Shown here one piece after another: positions 33,790-43,281 of a stretch of DNA of 64,000 nt. A model generated the notes under the pieces. The model searched no databases, was not told where the DNA came from, and saw only the letters and a list, made by a program, of their open reading frames with translations. Both the position numbers and the translations under genes were made by a program. This DNA is from Gordonia liuliyuniae (lineage in GTDB: Bacteria > Actinomycetota > Actinomycetes > Mycobacteriales > Mycobacteriaceae), in the NCBI RefSeq assembly GCF_021739025.1, contig NZ_JAKKOT010000004.1, forward strand, positions 271,826 through 335,825, in the 5' to 3' direction. The stretch's first letter is position 1. Each line of letters opens with the position of its first letter.

Positions 33790-34098
33790 TCAGCCGATCT
33801 GTTCGATCTCGACCACCGGGGTCGTGATCCGCCAGGTCCGCACGTCCGGGTCGTCGGCGGCCGATACCCAGAACTGAGCCGGCTCACCGACCGTGCACTG
33901 TTTGACGCCGAGCAGCGGGATGTCCTGCGAGTCGCGCCGCAGCTCGCTGACCTCCCACCGTTGATCGTCGTGCCTGCCGACGCCGGGGGCACGCAGCAAC
34001 GTCATCTCGCCGAAGTCGAGGACGTACGTCGACGTGTGCGTGACGACGGTCCACACACCTTCGGACGTGCTGGCTGGAATGGTGGTCTTCCGAGGCAT
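33790..34098 (-). CDS. Hypothetical protein, 102 aa, downstream of mshC
   Basis: I do not recognise this family. The protein is small, has no membrane segment or signal peptide, and is predicted to be beta-rich (TVVTHTSTYVLDFGEMTLLR, WEVSELRRDSQDIPLL, TWRITTPVVEIEQI). The ATG at 34098 follows GAGGGTGA and lies 4 nt after the mshC stop, so it is the last gene of the mshC operon. A longer start upstream would overlap mshC. Coding reality is supported by codon usage and by its operon position. Confidence 0.7.
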   Translation of the reverse strand: MPRKTTIPASTSEGVWTVVTHTSTYVLDFGEMTLLRAPGVGRHDDQRWEVSELRRDSQDIPLLGVKQCTVGEPAQFWVSAADDPDVRTWRITTPVVEIEQIG

Positions 34099-34102
34099 GC
34101 CG

Positions 34103-35353
34103 TCACCCTCGCGGTGCGATGTCGACGCCGAGGAGTGCATCGACCGCGTCCGCGATCAGCCCAGGCGACTCGGTCGAGGAGCCGATCCCGAGGATCGCGT
34201 CCGCAGCCCAGGCGTCGACGGCGGCGAGCGCTTTCGGCGTGTCCAGGTCGTCGGCGAGGTGCTGGCGCAACCGGGCGACGGTGTCCGTCGCGTCCGGCGC
34301 GGTCGACACGCGTGCGGCCCGTCGCCACGTCGCCAGGCGCCGTTCGCCGTCGGAGAGCACCTGATCGGTCCACATTCGGTCCTGGCGGTAGTGGCCGCTG
34401 AGCAGGCCGAGGCGGACGGCACTCGCGTCGACGCCGTTGGCGCGCAGCACCGACACCTTCACCAAGTTTCCGAGGCTCTTGGACATCTTCTCCCCGTCCA
34501 GCCCGATCATGCCGGTGTGGACGTAGGTGCGCGCGAACCGTCGCTCACCGGTGGCGGCTTCGGCGTGCGCGGCGGAGAACTCGTGGTGCGGGAAGATCAG
34601 GTCGCTGCCACCGCCCTGAACGTCGAACCCCATCCCGAGCCGGTTGAGCGCGATGGCCGAGCACTCGATGTGCCAGCCGGGTCTGCCGTCGCCGAACGGC
34701 GACGGCCAAGCGGGTTCGCCGGGACGCTGCACACGCCACAGCAGCGCGTCGAGCGGATTGCGCTTGCCCTTCCGGTCCGGATCGCCGCCGCGTTCGGCGA
34801 AGAACGTGGCCATGGTCTGTACGTCGTAGTTCGACTCGTAGCCGAACTGGGGCGTCGCGTCGACGTCGAAGTAGACGTCCGGGTACTCGGGGTCGTCGAC
34901 GATGTACGCGGCGCCGATCTCCAGGAGCCGCTCGACGGCGGCGACGACCTCGTCGACTGATTCGACGGCTCCGATGTAGTCACGGGGCGCCAACACGCGG
35001 AGTGCTGCCATGTCGTCGCGGAAGAGGTCGATCTCCCCCGACCCGAGGTCACGCCAGTCGACGCCGTCACGCTCCGCACGCTCGAACAGCGGATCGTCGA
35101 CATCGGTGATGTTCTGAACATAGTGCACGTCGTGGCCCTGATCGCGCAGGACCCGGTTGATCAGGTCGAACGTCACATAGGTCGCGGCGTGGCCGAGGTG
35201 GGTGGCGTCGTACGGGGTGATACCGCAGACGTACATGGTGGCTACCGGCCCCGGAGCCAGTGGTTTCACCTGTGCGTCGGACGTGTCGTAGAGGCGGAGG
35301 GCCGGTGCGGTGCCGGGCACGGAGGGAATCTGGGGCGACGACCACGACTGCAT
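34103..35353 (-). CDS. mshC: L-cysteine:glucosaminyl-inositol ligase (mycothiol synthesis)
   Basis: The 416-residue enzyme resembles cysteinyl-tRNA synthetase and joins cysteine to GlcN-Ins with [23 protein letters not shown] (~43-62) holds the zinc-binding Cys and the HIGH-like motif. [10 protein letters not shown] is the KMSKS loop. It lacks the tRNA-binding C-terminal domain of true CysRS. The ATG at 35353 gives the MQSW start of other MshC proteins, and TACAGT ends 7 nt upstream. It corresponds to Rv2130c. Confidence 0.95.
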   Translation of the reverse strand: MQSWSSPQIPSVPGTAPALRLYDTSDAQVKPLAPGPVATMYVCGITPYDATHLGHAATYVTFDLINRVLRDQGHDVHYVQNITDVDDPLFERAERDGVDWRDLGSGEIDLFRDDMAALRVLAPRDYIGAVESVDEVVAAVERLLEIGAAYIVDDPEYPDVYFDVDATPQFGYESNYDVQTMATFFAERGGDPDRKGKRNPLDALLWRVQRPGEPAWPSPFGDGRPGWHIECSAIALNRLGMGFDVQGGGSDLIFPHHEFSAAHAEAATGERRFARTYVHTGMIGLDGEKMSKSLGNLVKVSVLRANGVDASAVRLGLLSGHYRQDRMWTDQVLSDGERRLATWRRAARVSTAPDATDTVARLRQHLADDLDTPKALAAVDAWAADAILGIGSSTESPGLIADAVDALLGVDIAPRG

Positions 35354-35360
35354 GCGTCCA

Positions 35361-35366
35361 ACTGTA
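35361..35366 (-). promoter_or_regulatory. -10 hexamer of mshC, leaderless start
   Basis: On the minus strand TACAGT lies 7 nt before the mshC ATG at 35353. Confidence 0.5.
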
Positions 35367-35431
35367 TGTGTGGTGCGCCCGGGCCGAGTATCGGGGCCTG
35401 TCGGAAGGTGGACCGTCATCGGCTCAACCGG

Positions 35432-36247
35432 TCAGAAGGGAGGCCACGGGATGGCGCGTTCGGATGGCGGCATCGGCAGCACCCCGTCGTCGCCGAGGAC
35501 GCGGGCGCGACGGCGCACGGCCGCGATCTCCTCGTCGGTGATCAGTCCGCGCAGACGCACGGTGAGTACGTCGTCGGGGTCGGCGAGCCGCTTCGCCAGC
35601 CGGCACAGATCGTCGCTCGACTCGGCGGGCAGCGGCCGACCCGCCCAGCCCCATAGAACGGTCCGGAGCTTGTTCTCGGCGTGCAGACAGATCCCGTGAT
35701 CGATCCCGTACAGGTGTCCGTCCCCGTCAACGAGAATGTGGCCGCCCTTACGGTCGGCGTTGTTGATGACCACGTCGAACACGGCGAGCCGCAACAAGTC
35801 CGGGCGATCGGCGTGCACCAGTGCGACCAGACGTCCGTCCTCGTCGTAGGCATGCAGGACGGGCATCTGGTCGTCGGCGATCTCGTCGAGGGGCGCCAGG
35901 TCGACCGGGTCGGGTCCGGACGGCTCGTCGGGCACGTGAATCCACCGCTGCACCATGCCGGGACCGAGGTCGGCGTCGGCGGGGCCGTCGTCGCGCAATA
36001 CCGTCTCGGGCACGAGATCCCACCCCAACGCGTCACTGATCAGATAGGTCGCCACCTCGCGCCCGGCCAGGTGCCCGTCGGGAAAGTCCCAGAGCGGGGC
36101 CTCGCCGCGGATCGGCTTGTAGACGCACATGAACTCGGCGTCGCCGTCGGAGACTCGGCAGGCCAACGCCAGGTTGCTCGCCGTCGGGACCCGACCGAGA
36201 ACGGTGAGGTCCCCGCCTGCGAGGACCTCGAGAACGTCGGAGTTCAC
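35432..36247 (-). CDS. SCO1664-family protein (PI3/PI4-kinase-like fold)
   Basis: The 271-residue product belongs to the actinobacterial SCO1664 family, with the Rv2133c counterpart in M. tuberculosis. CVYKPIRGEAPLWDFPDGHLAGREVATY (here about residues 41-68) contains the Lys and Glu expected for nucleotide binding. FDVVINNADRKGGHILVDG and YGIDHGICLH resemble the catalytic DxxxxN and DxG segments of lipid kinases. The actual substrate is unknown. Its start overlaps the DUF3090 stop as ATGA (36244-36247). Confidence 0.8.
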   Translation of the reverse strand: MNSDVLEVLAGGDLTVLGRVPTASNLALACRVSDGDAEFMCVYKPIRGEAPLWDFPDGHLAGREVATYLISDALGWDLVPETVLRDDGPADADLGPGMVQRWIHVPDEPSGPDPVDLAPLDEIADDQMPVLHAYDEDGRLVALVHADRPDLLRLAVFDVVINNADRKGGHILVDGDGHLYGIDHGICLHAENKLRTVLWGWAGRPLPAESSDDLCRLAKRLADPDDVLTVRLRGLITDEEIAAVRRRARVLGDDGVLPMPPSERAIPWPPF

Positions 36248-36969
36248 TCGCGCGTATCGTCGTCAGACTCGTCGGACTCGCCGGATTCATCAGACTCGTC
36301 GAACTCATCGGAGAAGTCGTCTTCGACCTCGAACGCAGTGTCGACTCCAGGGATGACTCGCCCCAACGCGGCGAGCACGTCGGGATCGATGAACTCGATC
36401 GACCGCGAGAACTCGACGTCGCGCTTGTACCCGTTGCTGCGTGCGCAGATGTGCCCGCTCGGGTCGAGCGGTTGGTTGCACAGCGGGCACACCGGCCGTC
36501 CGGCGGAGATGACCCGCATCGATCGTGCGCTGAACTCGCGTGCTGCGTCGGCGTTCAGGAAGATCCGGACCGTGTCCGGTCCTTCGTCGGTGTCGTCGAG
36601 GATGACGCTCTCGTCCAACGGCTGCTCGGTGATCGCCAGGAGTTCGACGACGACCGACGAGGCTTCGGCGTCCCAGCCGAGCCCCATCGAGCCGACGCGG
36701 AACTCCGCATCGATCGGCATCGTCAGCGGCGCCGTGTCCGCGACGGCATCCGTCTCCGGGGGCACGGAGGCACCGAACCGCCGGGCGACTTCGTCGAGGA
36801 GGTAGCCGAGACGATCAGCGAGAATCAGGACCTGCTGTTTTTCGAGTTCGACACTCATCAACCGCTGGTCCTGCGAGACCTGGAGGAAGAACGTCCGGTC
36901 GCCGGGCTCGCCGACCGTGCCCGCCACGAAACGGTTCGGCGTCCGGAACTCATGAATGGTGCGCGACAC
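36244..36969 (-). CDS. DUF3090 protein
   Basis: The 241-residue protein begins SRTIHEFRTPNRFVAGTVGEPGDRT and includes RTFFLQVSQ, typical of DUF3090 (Rv2134c-like). CPLCNQPLDPSGHIC holds three cysteines and a His that may bind zinc. The last 25 residues form an acidic repeat tail (SDESGESDESDDD). The start is GTG at 36969, 5 nt after GGAG. The genes his-phosphatase, DUF3090 and SCO1664 are conserved as a set next to mshC. Function is unknown. Confidence 0.82.
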   Translation of the reverse strand: MSRTIHEFRTPNRFVAGTVGEPGDRTFFLQVSQDQRLMSVELEKQQVLILADRLGYLLDEVARRFGASVPPETDAVADTAPLTMPIDAEFRVGSMGLGWDAEASSVVVELLAITEQPLDESVILDDTDEGPDTVRIFLNADAAREFSARSMRVISAGRPVCPLCNQPLDPSGHICARSNGYKRDVEFSRSIEFIDPDVLAALGRVIPGVDTAFEVEDDFSDEFDESDESGESDESDDDTRE

Positions 36970-37014
36970 GTCTACTCCGCTTTCCTTCTCATCGTCTTCA
37001 CGGTACCCGCGGAC

Positions 37015-37689
37015 TCAGGCGCCCGCTCCGCCGCCGACCTCGGCGTCTGCGTGCACCCGCGGCGCGGGCAGGGTCAGCGAACCGCCGTTGTTGACGGTCA
37101 GCACGTACGGACGGTCGTGCGAGTATCCGATCACGGTGATCGATGCCGGGTCGACGACGATGCGTTGAAACGCGTCCAAGTGCATGCCGAGCGCATCGGC
37201 GACGACGGACTTGATGACGTCGCCGTGCGAGCACGCCAGCCAGACTCCGTGTCCGTCCGCGCCGCTGTACTCGCGGTCGAGCGCGCGGACGGCGGCCGTC
37301 GCTCGCCGCGACACGTCGGCGAGGCCTTCGCCGTCGGGGAACACCGCGTGCGACGGGTTCCGCTGCACCGTCTTCCACAGCGGCTCGTTGACGAGGTCGG
37401 TGAGCTTGCGTCCACTCCACTGCCCGTAGTCGACCTCCGCGAGCCGGTCGTCGATCACTTCGGGGACCCCGTCCAATTGGTCGACGAGCGGCGCGACGGT
37501 CTCCCCGCACCGCTGCAGCGGTGACCGGACGACCGCCTGCAGCCGGCTCGCGACGTCGCCGAGGCGACCGATGAGGTCGAGCGACTGGGCACGCCCCTTG
37601 TCGTCGAGCGCGACGCCCGGGGTCCGTCCCGCGAGGACGCCGGAGGTGTTGGCCGTCGATCGTCCGTGCCGGACGAGGATCACCGTCAT
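37015..37689 (-). CDS. Histidine phosphatase family protein (Rv2135c-like)
   Basis: The 224-residue phosphatase starts MTVILVRHGRSTANTSGVLAG, where RHG holds the phosphorylated histidine. The second catalytic segment is LACSHGDVIKSVVADALG with the conserved His. It belongs to the MSMEG_4193-type branch. Substrate is unknown. It is the first gene of the run with DUF3090 and SCO1664. A TAGCCT hexamer ends 7 nt before the ATG. Confidence 0.87.
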   Translation of the reverse strand: MTVILVRHGRSTANTSGVLAGRTPGVALDDKGRAQSLDLIGRLGDVASRLQAVVRSPLQRCGETVAPLVDQLDGVPEVIDDRLAEVDYGQWSGRKLTDLVNEPLWKTVQRNPSHAVFPDGEGLADVSRRATAAVRALDREYSGADGHGVWLACSHGDVIKSVVADALGMHLDAFQRIVVDPASITVIGYSHDRPYVLTVNNGGSLTLPAPRVHADAEVGGGAGA

Positions 37690-37696
37690 GGCGTTC

Positions 37697-37702
37697 AGGC
37701 TA
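37697..37702 (-). promoter_or_regulatory. -10 hexamer of the histidine phosphatase gene, leaderless start
   Basis: On the minus strand TAGCCT lies 7 nt before the ATG at 37689. Confidence 0.55.
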
Positions 37703-37720
37703 CGGCGTGACGGCAGGCCG

Positions 37721-37816
37721 GTGACAGCAGACGGGTGACAGCAGACGGGTGATGACGAGACAGGCGTGATGACGAGACAGGCGTGATGACAGGGCAGGCG
37801 TGATGACAGGGCTGGG
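37721..37816. repeat. Tandem repeats after the uppP stop (17-bp and 14-bp units)
   Basis: On the plus strand two 14-bp units (37721-37734, 37735-37748) are followed by four 17-bp units starting at 37749, 37766, 37783 and 37800. On the minus strand the 17-bp units carry GTCATCACG, which is also the end of the uppP coding sequence (Val-Ile-Thr). The array starts 3 nt after the uppP stop. Confidence 0.88.
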
Positions 37817-37819
37817 GGC

Positions 37820-38665
37820 TCAGGTCGTGATGACGCCCGCGGTCAGCAGGATCAGAACGAGGAGACCGAGCGCGATGCGGTAGCCGGCGAACCAGGCGAG
37901 TGAGTGGCCCGACACGAATTTGAGCAGCCAGGCGATCGACACGTAGCCGAGCACGAAAGCGATGAAGGTGGCGACCAGGATCTGCGGTCCGGACGCGCTC
38001 ACCCCGCTCCCGTCGGGACTGAAGGCGTCCGGCAGGCTGAACAGACCGGACGCGAGGACCGCGGGAATCGCGATCAGGAATGAGAAGCGGAACGCGGCTT
38101 CCCGCTTCATCCCGAAGAACAGGCCGGCGCTCGCCGTGCCACCCGACCGGGAGACACCCGGGATCAGCGCGAGACACTGCGCGATGCCCATCGCGAGCGC
38201 GTCGCGCGGCCTCATCTGCTCCAGGGACTTGCCGGGCCGTTGGGCCGCGGTGATCTCCGCGGCGAGGAACACGAACGAGAACGCGATCAGCATGATCGCC
38301 ACCAGCCAGAGGTTGCGGCCCGCGGTACGGATCTCGTCTTTGAGGAGATAGCCGAGGAGGCCGATCGGGATGGTGGCGAGAATCACGTACCAGCCGAGTC
38401 GGTAGTCGAGGTCGCGACGAGACGAGTCGCGGAGACCGGCGAACCACGCGACGACGATCCGGCCGATGTCCTTCGCGAAGTACAGCAGCACCGCGAGTTC
38501 GGTTCCCAGCTGGGTGACCGCGGTGAACGACGCGCCCGCGTCCTGGCCGAACCAGATCTGCGACACGATGCGCAGATGCCCGGACGAGGAGATCGGTAGG
38601 AACTCGGTCACGCCCTGCAGTGCTCCGAGCACCACCGCCTGCAGCCAACTCATCGATTCGATCAC
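37820..38665 (-). CDS. uppP: Undecaprenyl-diphosphatase
   Basis: The 281-residue membrane enzyme recycles undecaprenyl pyrophosphate for cell-wall synthesis. [18 protein letters not shown] (~14-31) and [13 protein letters not shown] (~165-178) are the two catalytic motifs, with about eight membrane helices. The start is GTG at 38665, where TAGCAT lies 8 nt upstream; ATG at 38653 is the alternative. It corresponds to Rv2136c. Confidence 0.95.
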   Translation of the reverse strand: MIESMSWLQAVVLGALQGVTEFLPISSSGHLRIVSQIWFGQDAGASFTAVTQLGTELAVLLYFAKDIGRIVVAWFAGLRDSSRRDLDYRLGWYVILATIPIGLLGYLLKDEIRTAGRNLWLVAIMLIAFSFVFLAAEITAAQRPGKSLEQMRPRDALAMGIAQCLALIPGVSRSGGTASAGLFFGMKREAAFRFSFLIAIPAVLASGLFSLPDAFSPDGSGVSASGPQILVATFIAFVLGYVSIAWLLKFVSGHSLAWFAGYRIALGLLVLILLTAGVITT

Positions 38666-38673
38666 GAGGGTGG

Positions 38674-38679
38674 ATGCTA
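38674..38679 (-). promoter_or_regulatory. -10 hexamer of uppP, leaderless start
   Basis: On the minus strand TAGCAT lies 8 nt before the GTG at 38665. Confidence 0.5.
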
Positions 38680-38713
38680 CCCATCGAACCTTGATTTTCT
38701 CTTATCCAGCAAG

Positions 38714-39760
38714 ATGGATGCCATGCGTGTGCGAACCAGATGGACGGCCGGCCTTCTCGCGGTGGCAGTGACTCTCACCCTGACGGCCTGCGGCTCCGAC
38801 TCCGACGACGGCGACTCGTCGTCGCTCGACACGCTTCCGGTCGCGACCGCCGCGACGTCGCCGACCGACACCGCGAAGCCCGCAGGCACCGTCGTCGCAC
38901 AGGACGCGGCGGCGGCGATCGCGGTCGCCGGATCGACGACCGCGGTGCTCGGCGCCGACGGCCGCACCGTCACCCTCCACCACGGCGCGGGGCAGGACGC
39001 GCCCGCGCCGAATCGTGTCGCCCTGCCGATCGACGGCGTCGTCGATCTGATCGCCCTGGACGATCACTTCCTGGCTGTGGGACCGCGCGGACTCGTCCGC
39101 GTCGACGGTGACGGGCGCACGTCGGTCGCCGATGCGCCGATCGATTCCCCGCTCTCGCTGGCCGTCGACGGCGACAAGGTCCTCGTCGGCACGGCGAAGG
39201 GCAAGGTGCTCGTGCTGTCCGCGGCCGGTGAGCGGATCGACGAGTTCGGCGGCTTCGCACGCGTCGATGACATCCTCGTCGCGCCGACGTCGGCGACCGA
39301 GGTCGAGGGCCAGGTCAGCGTGTTCGACCGCGCTCAGTCGGCGATCCTTCCGATCGACGTCGAGAGCGGCGACCGTAAGGCGTCGCTGCGCGCGGGCAAC
39401 GGCGCGACGAACGCCGTCGTCGACCGCTTCGGTCGCATCATGGTGACGGGGACCCGCGACGACGAGTTCTACGCGTTCTTCGGCGATCCGATCGTGATGC
39501 GGTTGCGCCACCCCGCTCCCGCGAGTCCGTTCGCGCTCGCCTACGACGAGAAGCGCGACCTGCTGTGGGTGTCCTCGACCGCCGAGAACGAGGCCGTCGC
39601 CTACGACCTGTCGCGGGGTGACGCCCGCGAACGCGGCCGGGTCCCGACTGTCGGTCAAGTGACCGCGATGGCGGTCGACCCGACGAGCGGCGACCTGCTG
39701 CTCGCATCTGGTCGCGACGACGGTCTGCAGGTCGTCGCCCCGACTGTGATCACGTCGTGA
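38714..39760 (+). CDS. Lipoprotein LppL-like, probable beta-propeller
   Basis: The 348-residue protein has a lipoprotein signal peptide with lipobox LTAC; the acylated cysteine is residue 26. The rest consists of repeated beta-rich units of about 40 residues with patterns such as [22 protein letters not shown] and [17 protein letters not shown], which suggests a beta-propeller on the outer face of the membrane. It corresponds to LppL (Rv2138) by position next to pyrD. Function is unknown. Starts at 38714 or 38723 are both possible. Confidence 0.8.
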   Translation: MDAMRVRTRWTAGLLAVAVTLTLTACGSDSDDGDSSSLDTLPVATAATSPTDTAKPAGTVVAQDAAAAIAVAGSTTAVLGADGRTVTLHHGAGQDAPAPNRVALPIDGVVDLIALDDHFLAVGPRGLVRVDGDGRTSVADAPIDSPLSLAVDGDKVLVGTAKGKVLVLSAAGERIDEFGGFARVDDILVAPTSATEVEGQVSVFDRAQSAILPIDVESGDRKASLRAGNGATNAVVDRFGRIMVTGTRDDEFYAFFGDPIVMRLRHPAPASPFALAYDEKRDLLWVSSTAENEAVAYDLSRGDARERGRVPTVGQVTAMAVDPTSGDLLLASGRDDGLQVVAPTVITS

Positions 39761-39827
39761 GCGCCGCGTCGCCGAACCCACCCGTGTCCCGCATTCACCC
39801 CGCGTTCGGAGACTTGGAGTCGTCACC

Positions 39828-40928
39828 ATGTTGAGTACGTTGAACCGACTGGTCTATCCCCCGCTCCTCAAGGTGATGTTCCTGGTTCCGCCGGAGCGGA
39901 TCCACCGGATCATGGCCAGGATGATCGGTGTCGCCGGGAGGCTTCCGGTGGTCCGCACCCTGCTGTCGCGGGTGTTCGCGGGATCCGATCCCGCCCTGCG
40001 CAGCACCGTCTTCGGTGTCGACTTCCCGGCGCCCGTCGGTCTCGCCGCAGGCTTCGACAAGTCCGCCGAGTGCGTCAACGCGTGGGGGCAGCTCGGTTTC
40101 GGCTACGCCGAGATCGGCACGATCACCGGGCAGCCGCAGCCCGGCAATCCTGGGCCGCGACTCTTCCGGCTTCCCGCCGACCGTGCACTCATCAATCGGA
40201 TGGGATTCAACAATCCGGGCGCGGCCGCGGCGGCGGCGAAACTCGTCGAGGCTCGGCCCGGTCCGGTCCGGGTGCCGATCGGCGCCAACATCGGCAAGAC
40301 GAAAGTCGTGCCACTCGCTGGCGCCGTCGACGACTACCGGTTCTCGGCGAGCCTGCTCGGCCCGCTCGCCGACTTCGTCGTGGTCAACGTCAGCTCCCCG
40401 AACACGCCGGGACTGCGTGACCTACAGGCCGTCGAGTCGTTGCGTCCGGTGCTGGCCGCGGTCCTGGAGGTCGCGTCGGTCCCAGTCCTGGTGAAGATCG
40501 CGCCGGACCTGTCCGATGAGGACATCGACGACGTCGCCGATCTCGCGGAGGAGCTCGGTCTCGCGGGCATCGTCGCCACGAACACGACGATCGGCCGTGG
40601 CGGCCTCACCACGCCACGAGGCGACGTCGACGCGATGGGTGCTGGCGGACTGTCGGGCCCGCCGGTCGCGGACCGCTCGCTCGCGGTGCTGCGCCGACTG
40701 TACAGCCGCGTCGGCGGTCGGATGGCCCTGGTGAGTGTCGGCGGAATCGAGACCGTCGACCAGGCGTGGGAACGGATCTGCGCAGGCGCCGATCTCCTCC
40801 AGGTCTACACCGGCTTCATCTACGGTGGCCCCGGCTGGCTCCGCGACCTCAACGACGGCATCGCCGGACGGCTCCGCTCGCACGGCTTCTCGTCACTGAG
40901 CGAGGCGGTCGGTTCCGCGAACCGCTGA
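39828..40928 (+). CDS. pyrD: Dihydroorotate dehydrogenase (quinone), class 2
   Basis: The 366-residue membrane-associated flavoprotein oxidises dihydroorotate in pyrimidine synthesis. The N-terminal helices ([20 protein letters not shown]) form the quinone tunnel of class 2 enzymes. [38 protein letters not shown] and [16 protein letters not shown] (catalytic Ser) are present, along with the C-terminal FMN motif [14 protein letters not shown]. The ATG follows GGAG by 11 nt. It corresponds to Rv2139. Confidence 0.96.
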   Translation: MLSTLNRLVYPPLLKVMFLVPPERIHRIMARMIGVAGRLPVVRTLLSRVFAGSDPALRSTVFGVDFPAPVGLAAGFDKSAECVNAWGQLGFGYAEIGTITGQPQPGNPGPRLFRLPADRALINRMGFNNPGAAAAAAKLVEARPGPVRVPIGANIGKTKVVPLAGAVDDYRFSASLLGPLADFVVVNVSSPNTPGLRDLQAVESLRPVLAAVLEVASVPVLVKIAPDLSDEDIDDVADLAEELGLAGIVATNTTIGRGGLTTPRGDVDAMGAGGLSGPPVADRSLAVLRRLYSRVGGRMALVSVGGIETVDQAWERICAGADLLQVYTGFIYGGPGWLRDLNDGIAGRLRSHGFSSLSEAVGSANR

Positions 40929-40983
40929 TCGAGCACAGTCGGCCGCGCCGTCTGGACTCCGCTCGATCAGCAGCGCGGGTCCG

Positions 40984-41523
40984 CTATTCGCCCGGCAGCT
41001 CGAACACTGCGGACAGCGTGCCGCGGGCGATGGCGCGGGAGAACAGGTTGAATCCGAGGAACCCCGGGGTCGCGCCGTCTGGCAGGTCGAGTGATTCCAC
41101 GTCGACGGCGTGCACAGCGAAGATGTAACGGTGCGGACCGTGTCCCGGAGGCGGGCCTGCACCGACGAACTGGGCGAGCCCCGCGTCGTTGCCCAGGGTG
41201 ACGGCTCCGGCAGGGAGGTCGGCCGAGTCGGGCGATCCCGCACCGGCGGGCAGCGACGTGGTGGTCGCGGGGATGTCCGCGACCGCCCAGTGCCAGAAAC
41301 CCGAGGCGGTCGGCGCGTCCGGGTCGAAGCAGGTCACCGCGAAGCTCTTCGTCTCCGCGGGGAAGCCAGACCAGCTCAACTGCGGTGAGACGTCGTCTCC
41401 CCCGGCGCCGAAGATCGCCGACACTTGCGGGGTGGGCAGTGTCTGTCCCTCCGTGAAGTCGTTCGACGTCACAGTGATGTCGGGCAGACTCGGCAGAACC
41501 GAGTACGGATCGAATGCAGTCAC
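40984..41523 (-). CDS. PEBP-family protein (YbhB/YbcL, Rv2140c-like)
   Basis: The 179-residue protein belongs to the phosphatidylethanolamine-binding protein family. [20 protein letters not shown] (~59-78) holds the DPDxP motif of the ligand pocket, and [15 protein letters not shown] holds GxHRY. Ligand unknown; Rv2140c is also a PEBP. The start is GTG at 41523, preceded by AAAGGAAA. Adjacent M20 peptidase is 40 nt upstream on the same strand. Confidence 0.88.
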   Translation of the reverse strand: MTAFDPYSVLPSLPDITVTSNDFTEGQTLPTPQVSAIFGAGGDDVSPQLSWSGFPAETKSFAVTCFDPDAPTASGFWHWAVADIPATTTSLPAGAGSPDSADLPAGAVTLGNDAGLAQFVGAGPPPGHGPHRYIFAVHAVDVESLDLPDGATPGFLGFNLFSRAIARGTLSAVFELPGE

Positions 41524-41563
41524 GATCGTTTCCTTTCGCCCTCCGCGGCCACGGCCCACACGC

Positions 41564-42895
41564 TCAGCAGTGGTGGAGGAAATGCTCAAGAACCTTGGTA
41601 CCGAACAGAATCGACTCTACCGGCACCCGCTCGTCGACTCCGTGGAACAGCGCCGCGAAATCGAGTTCCGGCGGCAGTTGCAAGGGTGCGAACCCGAAGC
41701 ATCGGATACCGAGCTTGGCGAACGCTTTCGCGTCGGTGCCGCCGGAGAGCATGTACGGCACGGTGCGGCCGTTCTCGTCGTGGGCCACGACAGCGTCGTT
41801 CATGGCGTCGACGAGGTGGCCGTTGAATGTCGTCTCGTAGGCGTCGAGGTGGGTGATCCATTCGCGGGTGATGTTGGGCCCGATGAGTTCGTCGATGGTC
41901 GCCTCGAACTCCTTCTGGCGGCCGGGCAGGACGCGGCAGTCGATGACCGCTTCGGCCTGCTGCGGAATCACGTTGGCCTTGTAGCCGGCCGACAGCATCG
42001 TCGGGTTCGCGGTGTCGCGGAGCGTCGCGCCGACGATGCGGGCCAGGTTGCCGATCTTGAACAGGGCCGTTTCCAGGTCGGGCGTCTCGGGGCTGAAGTC
42101 GAGCCCGGTCTCCTCCGACAGCGCTGTCAGGAACTCCGACACCGACTCGGTCATCACGAGCGGGAACCGATGGGCGCCGATCCTCGCGACGGCGGCGGCG
42201 ATCTCGGTGACTGCGTTGTCGGAGTGCAGGAACGAGCCGTGGCCCGCGGTGGCGTTGCAGGTGAGTCTCATCCACGCCAGGCCCTTCTCGGCCGTCTCGA
42301 CGAGGTACAGCCGGCGTACGGTGCCGTCCGGGCGGTCGACGGTCAACGAGAACCCGCCGACCTCACCGACCGCCTCGGAGATGCCGTCGAACAGTTCGGG
42401 ACGGTTCTTGACCAGCCACTGCGATCCCAGTGTGCCGCCTGCCTCCTCGTCGGCGAGGAATGCGAACACGATGTCGCGCGGCGGCACGGTGCCGTCGCGC
42501 TTGAACTGGCGTGCCAGCGCCAGCGCCATGCCTGCCATGTCTTTCATGTCGATCGCGCCGCGGCCCCAGATGTAGCCGTCTCGGATCGCTCCGGAGAACG
42601 GGTGCACGCTCCAGTCCTCGGCCTGAGCGGGCACCACGTCGAGGTGCGCGTGGATCAGAAGTGCGCCGCGCTGCCGGTCTGCGCCTTCGAGGCGTGCGAA
42701 CACGTTGGCGCGGCCAGGCATCCCCGATTCGACGTACTCGGTCGCGTAACCGACCTCCGCCAACTGCTCCTGCACCCAGCGAGCGCAGTCCGCCTCACCG
42801 ACCGTGGTCTCCGGGACACCGGTGTTGGATGTGTCGAACTGGATGAGTCGACTCACGATGTCGACGACTTCTTCGGTTGCTTGAATCGGGCTCAC
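41564..42895 (-). CDS. M20-family metallopeptidase (Rv2141c-like)
   Basis: The 443-residue protein resembles ArgE/DapE and acyl-peptidases. Metal ligands are visible in [13 protein letters not shown] (His), [10 protein letters not shown] (Asp) and [15 protein letters not shown] (Glu pair); a dimerisation domain follows at ~190-310. The proximity to PEBP matches Rv2140c-Rv2141c. The start is uncertain: GTG at 42895 fits the alignment, but its GAGG lies only 2 nt upstream, and TAGTAAT sits ~8 nt before it, which may mean a leaderless start. Substrate unknown. Confidence 0.85.
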   Translation of the reverse strand: MSPIQATEEVVDIVSRLIQFDTSNTGVPETTVGEADCARWVQEQLAEVGYATEYVESGMPGRANVFARLEGADRQRGALLIHAHLDVVPAQAEDWSVHPFSGAIRDGYIWGRGAIDMKDMAGMALALARQFKRDGTVPPRDIVFAFLADEEAGGTLGSQWLVKNRPELFDGISEAVGEVGGFSLTVDRPDGTVRRLYLVETAEKGLAWMRLTCNATAGHGSFLHSDNAVTEIAAAVARIGAHRFPLVMTESVSEFLTALSEETGLDFSPETPDLETALFKIGNLARIVGATLRDTANPTMLSAGYKANVIPQQAEAVIDCRVLPGRQKEFEATIDELIGPNITREWITHLDAYETTFNGHLVDAMNDAVVAHDENGRTVPYMLSGGTDAKAFAKLGIRCFGFAPLQLPPELDFAALFHGVDERVPVESILFGTKVLEHFLHHC

Positions 42896-42986
42896 ACCCT
42901 CAATTACTAGGCGATTTGGGATACCGGGGCAACCTTGGTTATTGTTGTCGAGCACGAGCGAAACGCCCGTGCAACAACTGAATCGA

Positions 42987-43072
42987 GTCCGAGTGGCGGA
43001 ATGGCAGACGCGCTAGCTTGAGGTGCTAGTGTCCTATTAACGGACGTGGGGGTTCAAGTCCCCCCTCGGACA
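42987..43072 (+). tRNA. tRNA-Leu (anticodon GAG)
   Basis: The acceptor stem GTCCGAG (42987-42993) pairs with CTCGGAC (43065-43071), followed by discriminator A. The anticodon loop TTGAGGT is closed by CTAGC/GCTAG, and the long variable arm with TCCTATTAACGGA is typical of leucine tRNAs. The T arm GGGGGTTCAAGTCCCCC is intact. CCA is not encoded. Confidence 0.96.
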
Positions 43073-43082
43073 CTCTGTAACG

Positions 43083-43120
43083 AAGCCGCGACATCGTGTG
43101 AACGATGCCGCGGCTTTCTC
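43083..43120 (+). terminator. Hairpin terminator after tRNA-Leu
   Basis: Stem arms 43083-43097 and 43102-43116 pair at 14 of 15 positions around a GTGA loop, followed by TTTCTC. The stem is GC-rich and starts 11 nt after the tRNA. Confidence 0.8.
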
Positions 43121-43164
43121 GTGGACACGGTCTCTCGTGGACACGGTCTCTCGATGACACGGTC
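43117..43164. repeat. 16-bp tandem repeat after the tRNA-Leu terminator
   Basis: Three units of TCTCGTGGACACGGTC at 43117-43132, 43133-43148 and 43149-43164, the third with two changes. The first unit shares its TCTC with the terminator tail. Confidence 0.9.
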
Positions 43165-43240
43165 GGGCACAACCCTCACGTATGTGGTCCTTCGAACCGA
43201 AATCTCGGCGTTCTGGCCGTCTACGTGAGGCTTGTGCCCG
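43164..43240. repeat. 19-bp inverted repeat between tRNA-Leu and meaB
   Basis: Arms 43164-43182 and 43222-43240 are complementary at 18 of 19 positions, with a 39-nt spacer. It could terminate meaB transcripts, or it could be a remnant of an insertion at the tRNA. The remainder up to 43281 shows no other feature. Confidence 0.7.
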
Positions 43241-43281
43241 AGTCCCCTTATCAGGACCCCGTGTGTACTCGGATTCCGGGT

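Noticed and set aside
43083..43240. Integrated element at tRNA-Leu
   Set aside because: No integrase, no duplicated tRNA 3' end and no foreign genes adjacent; only repeats are seen.
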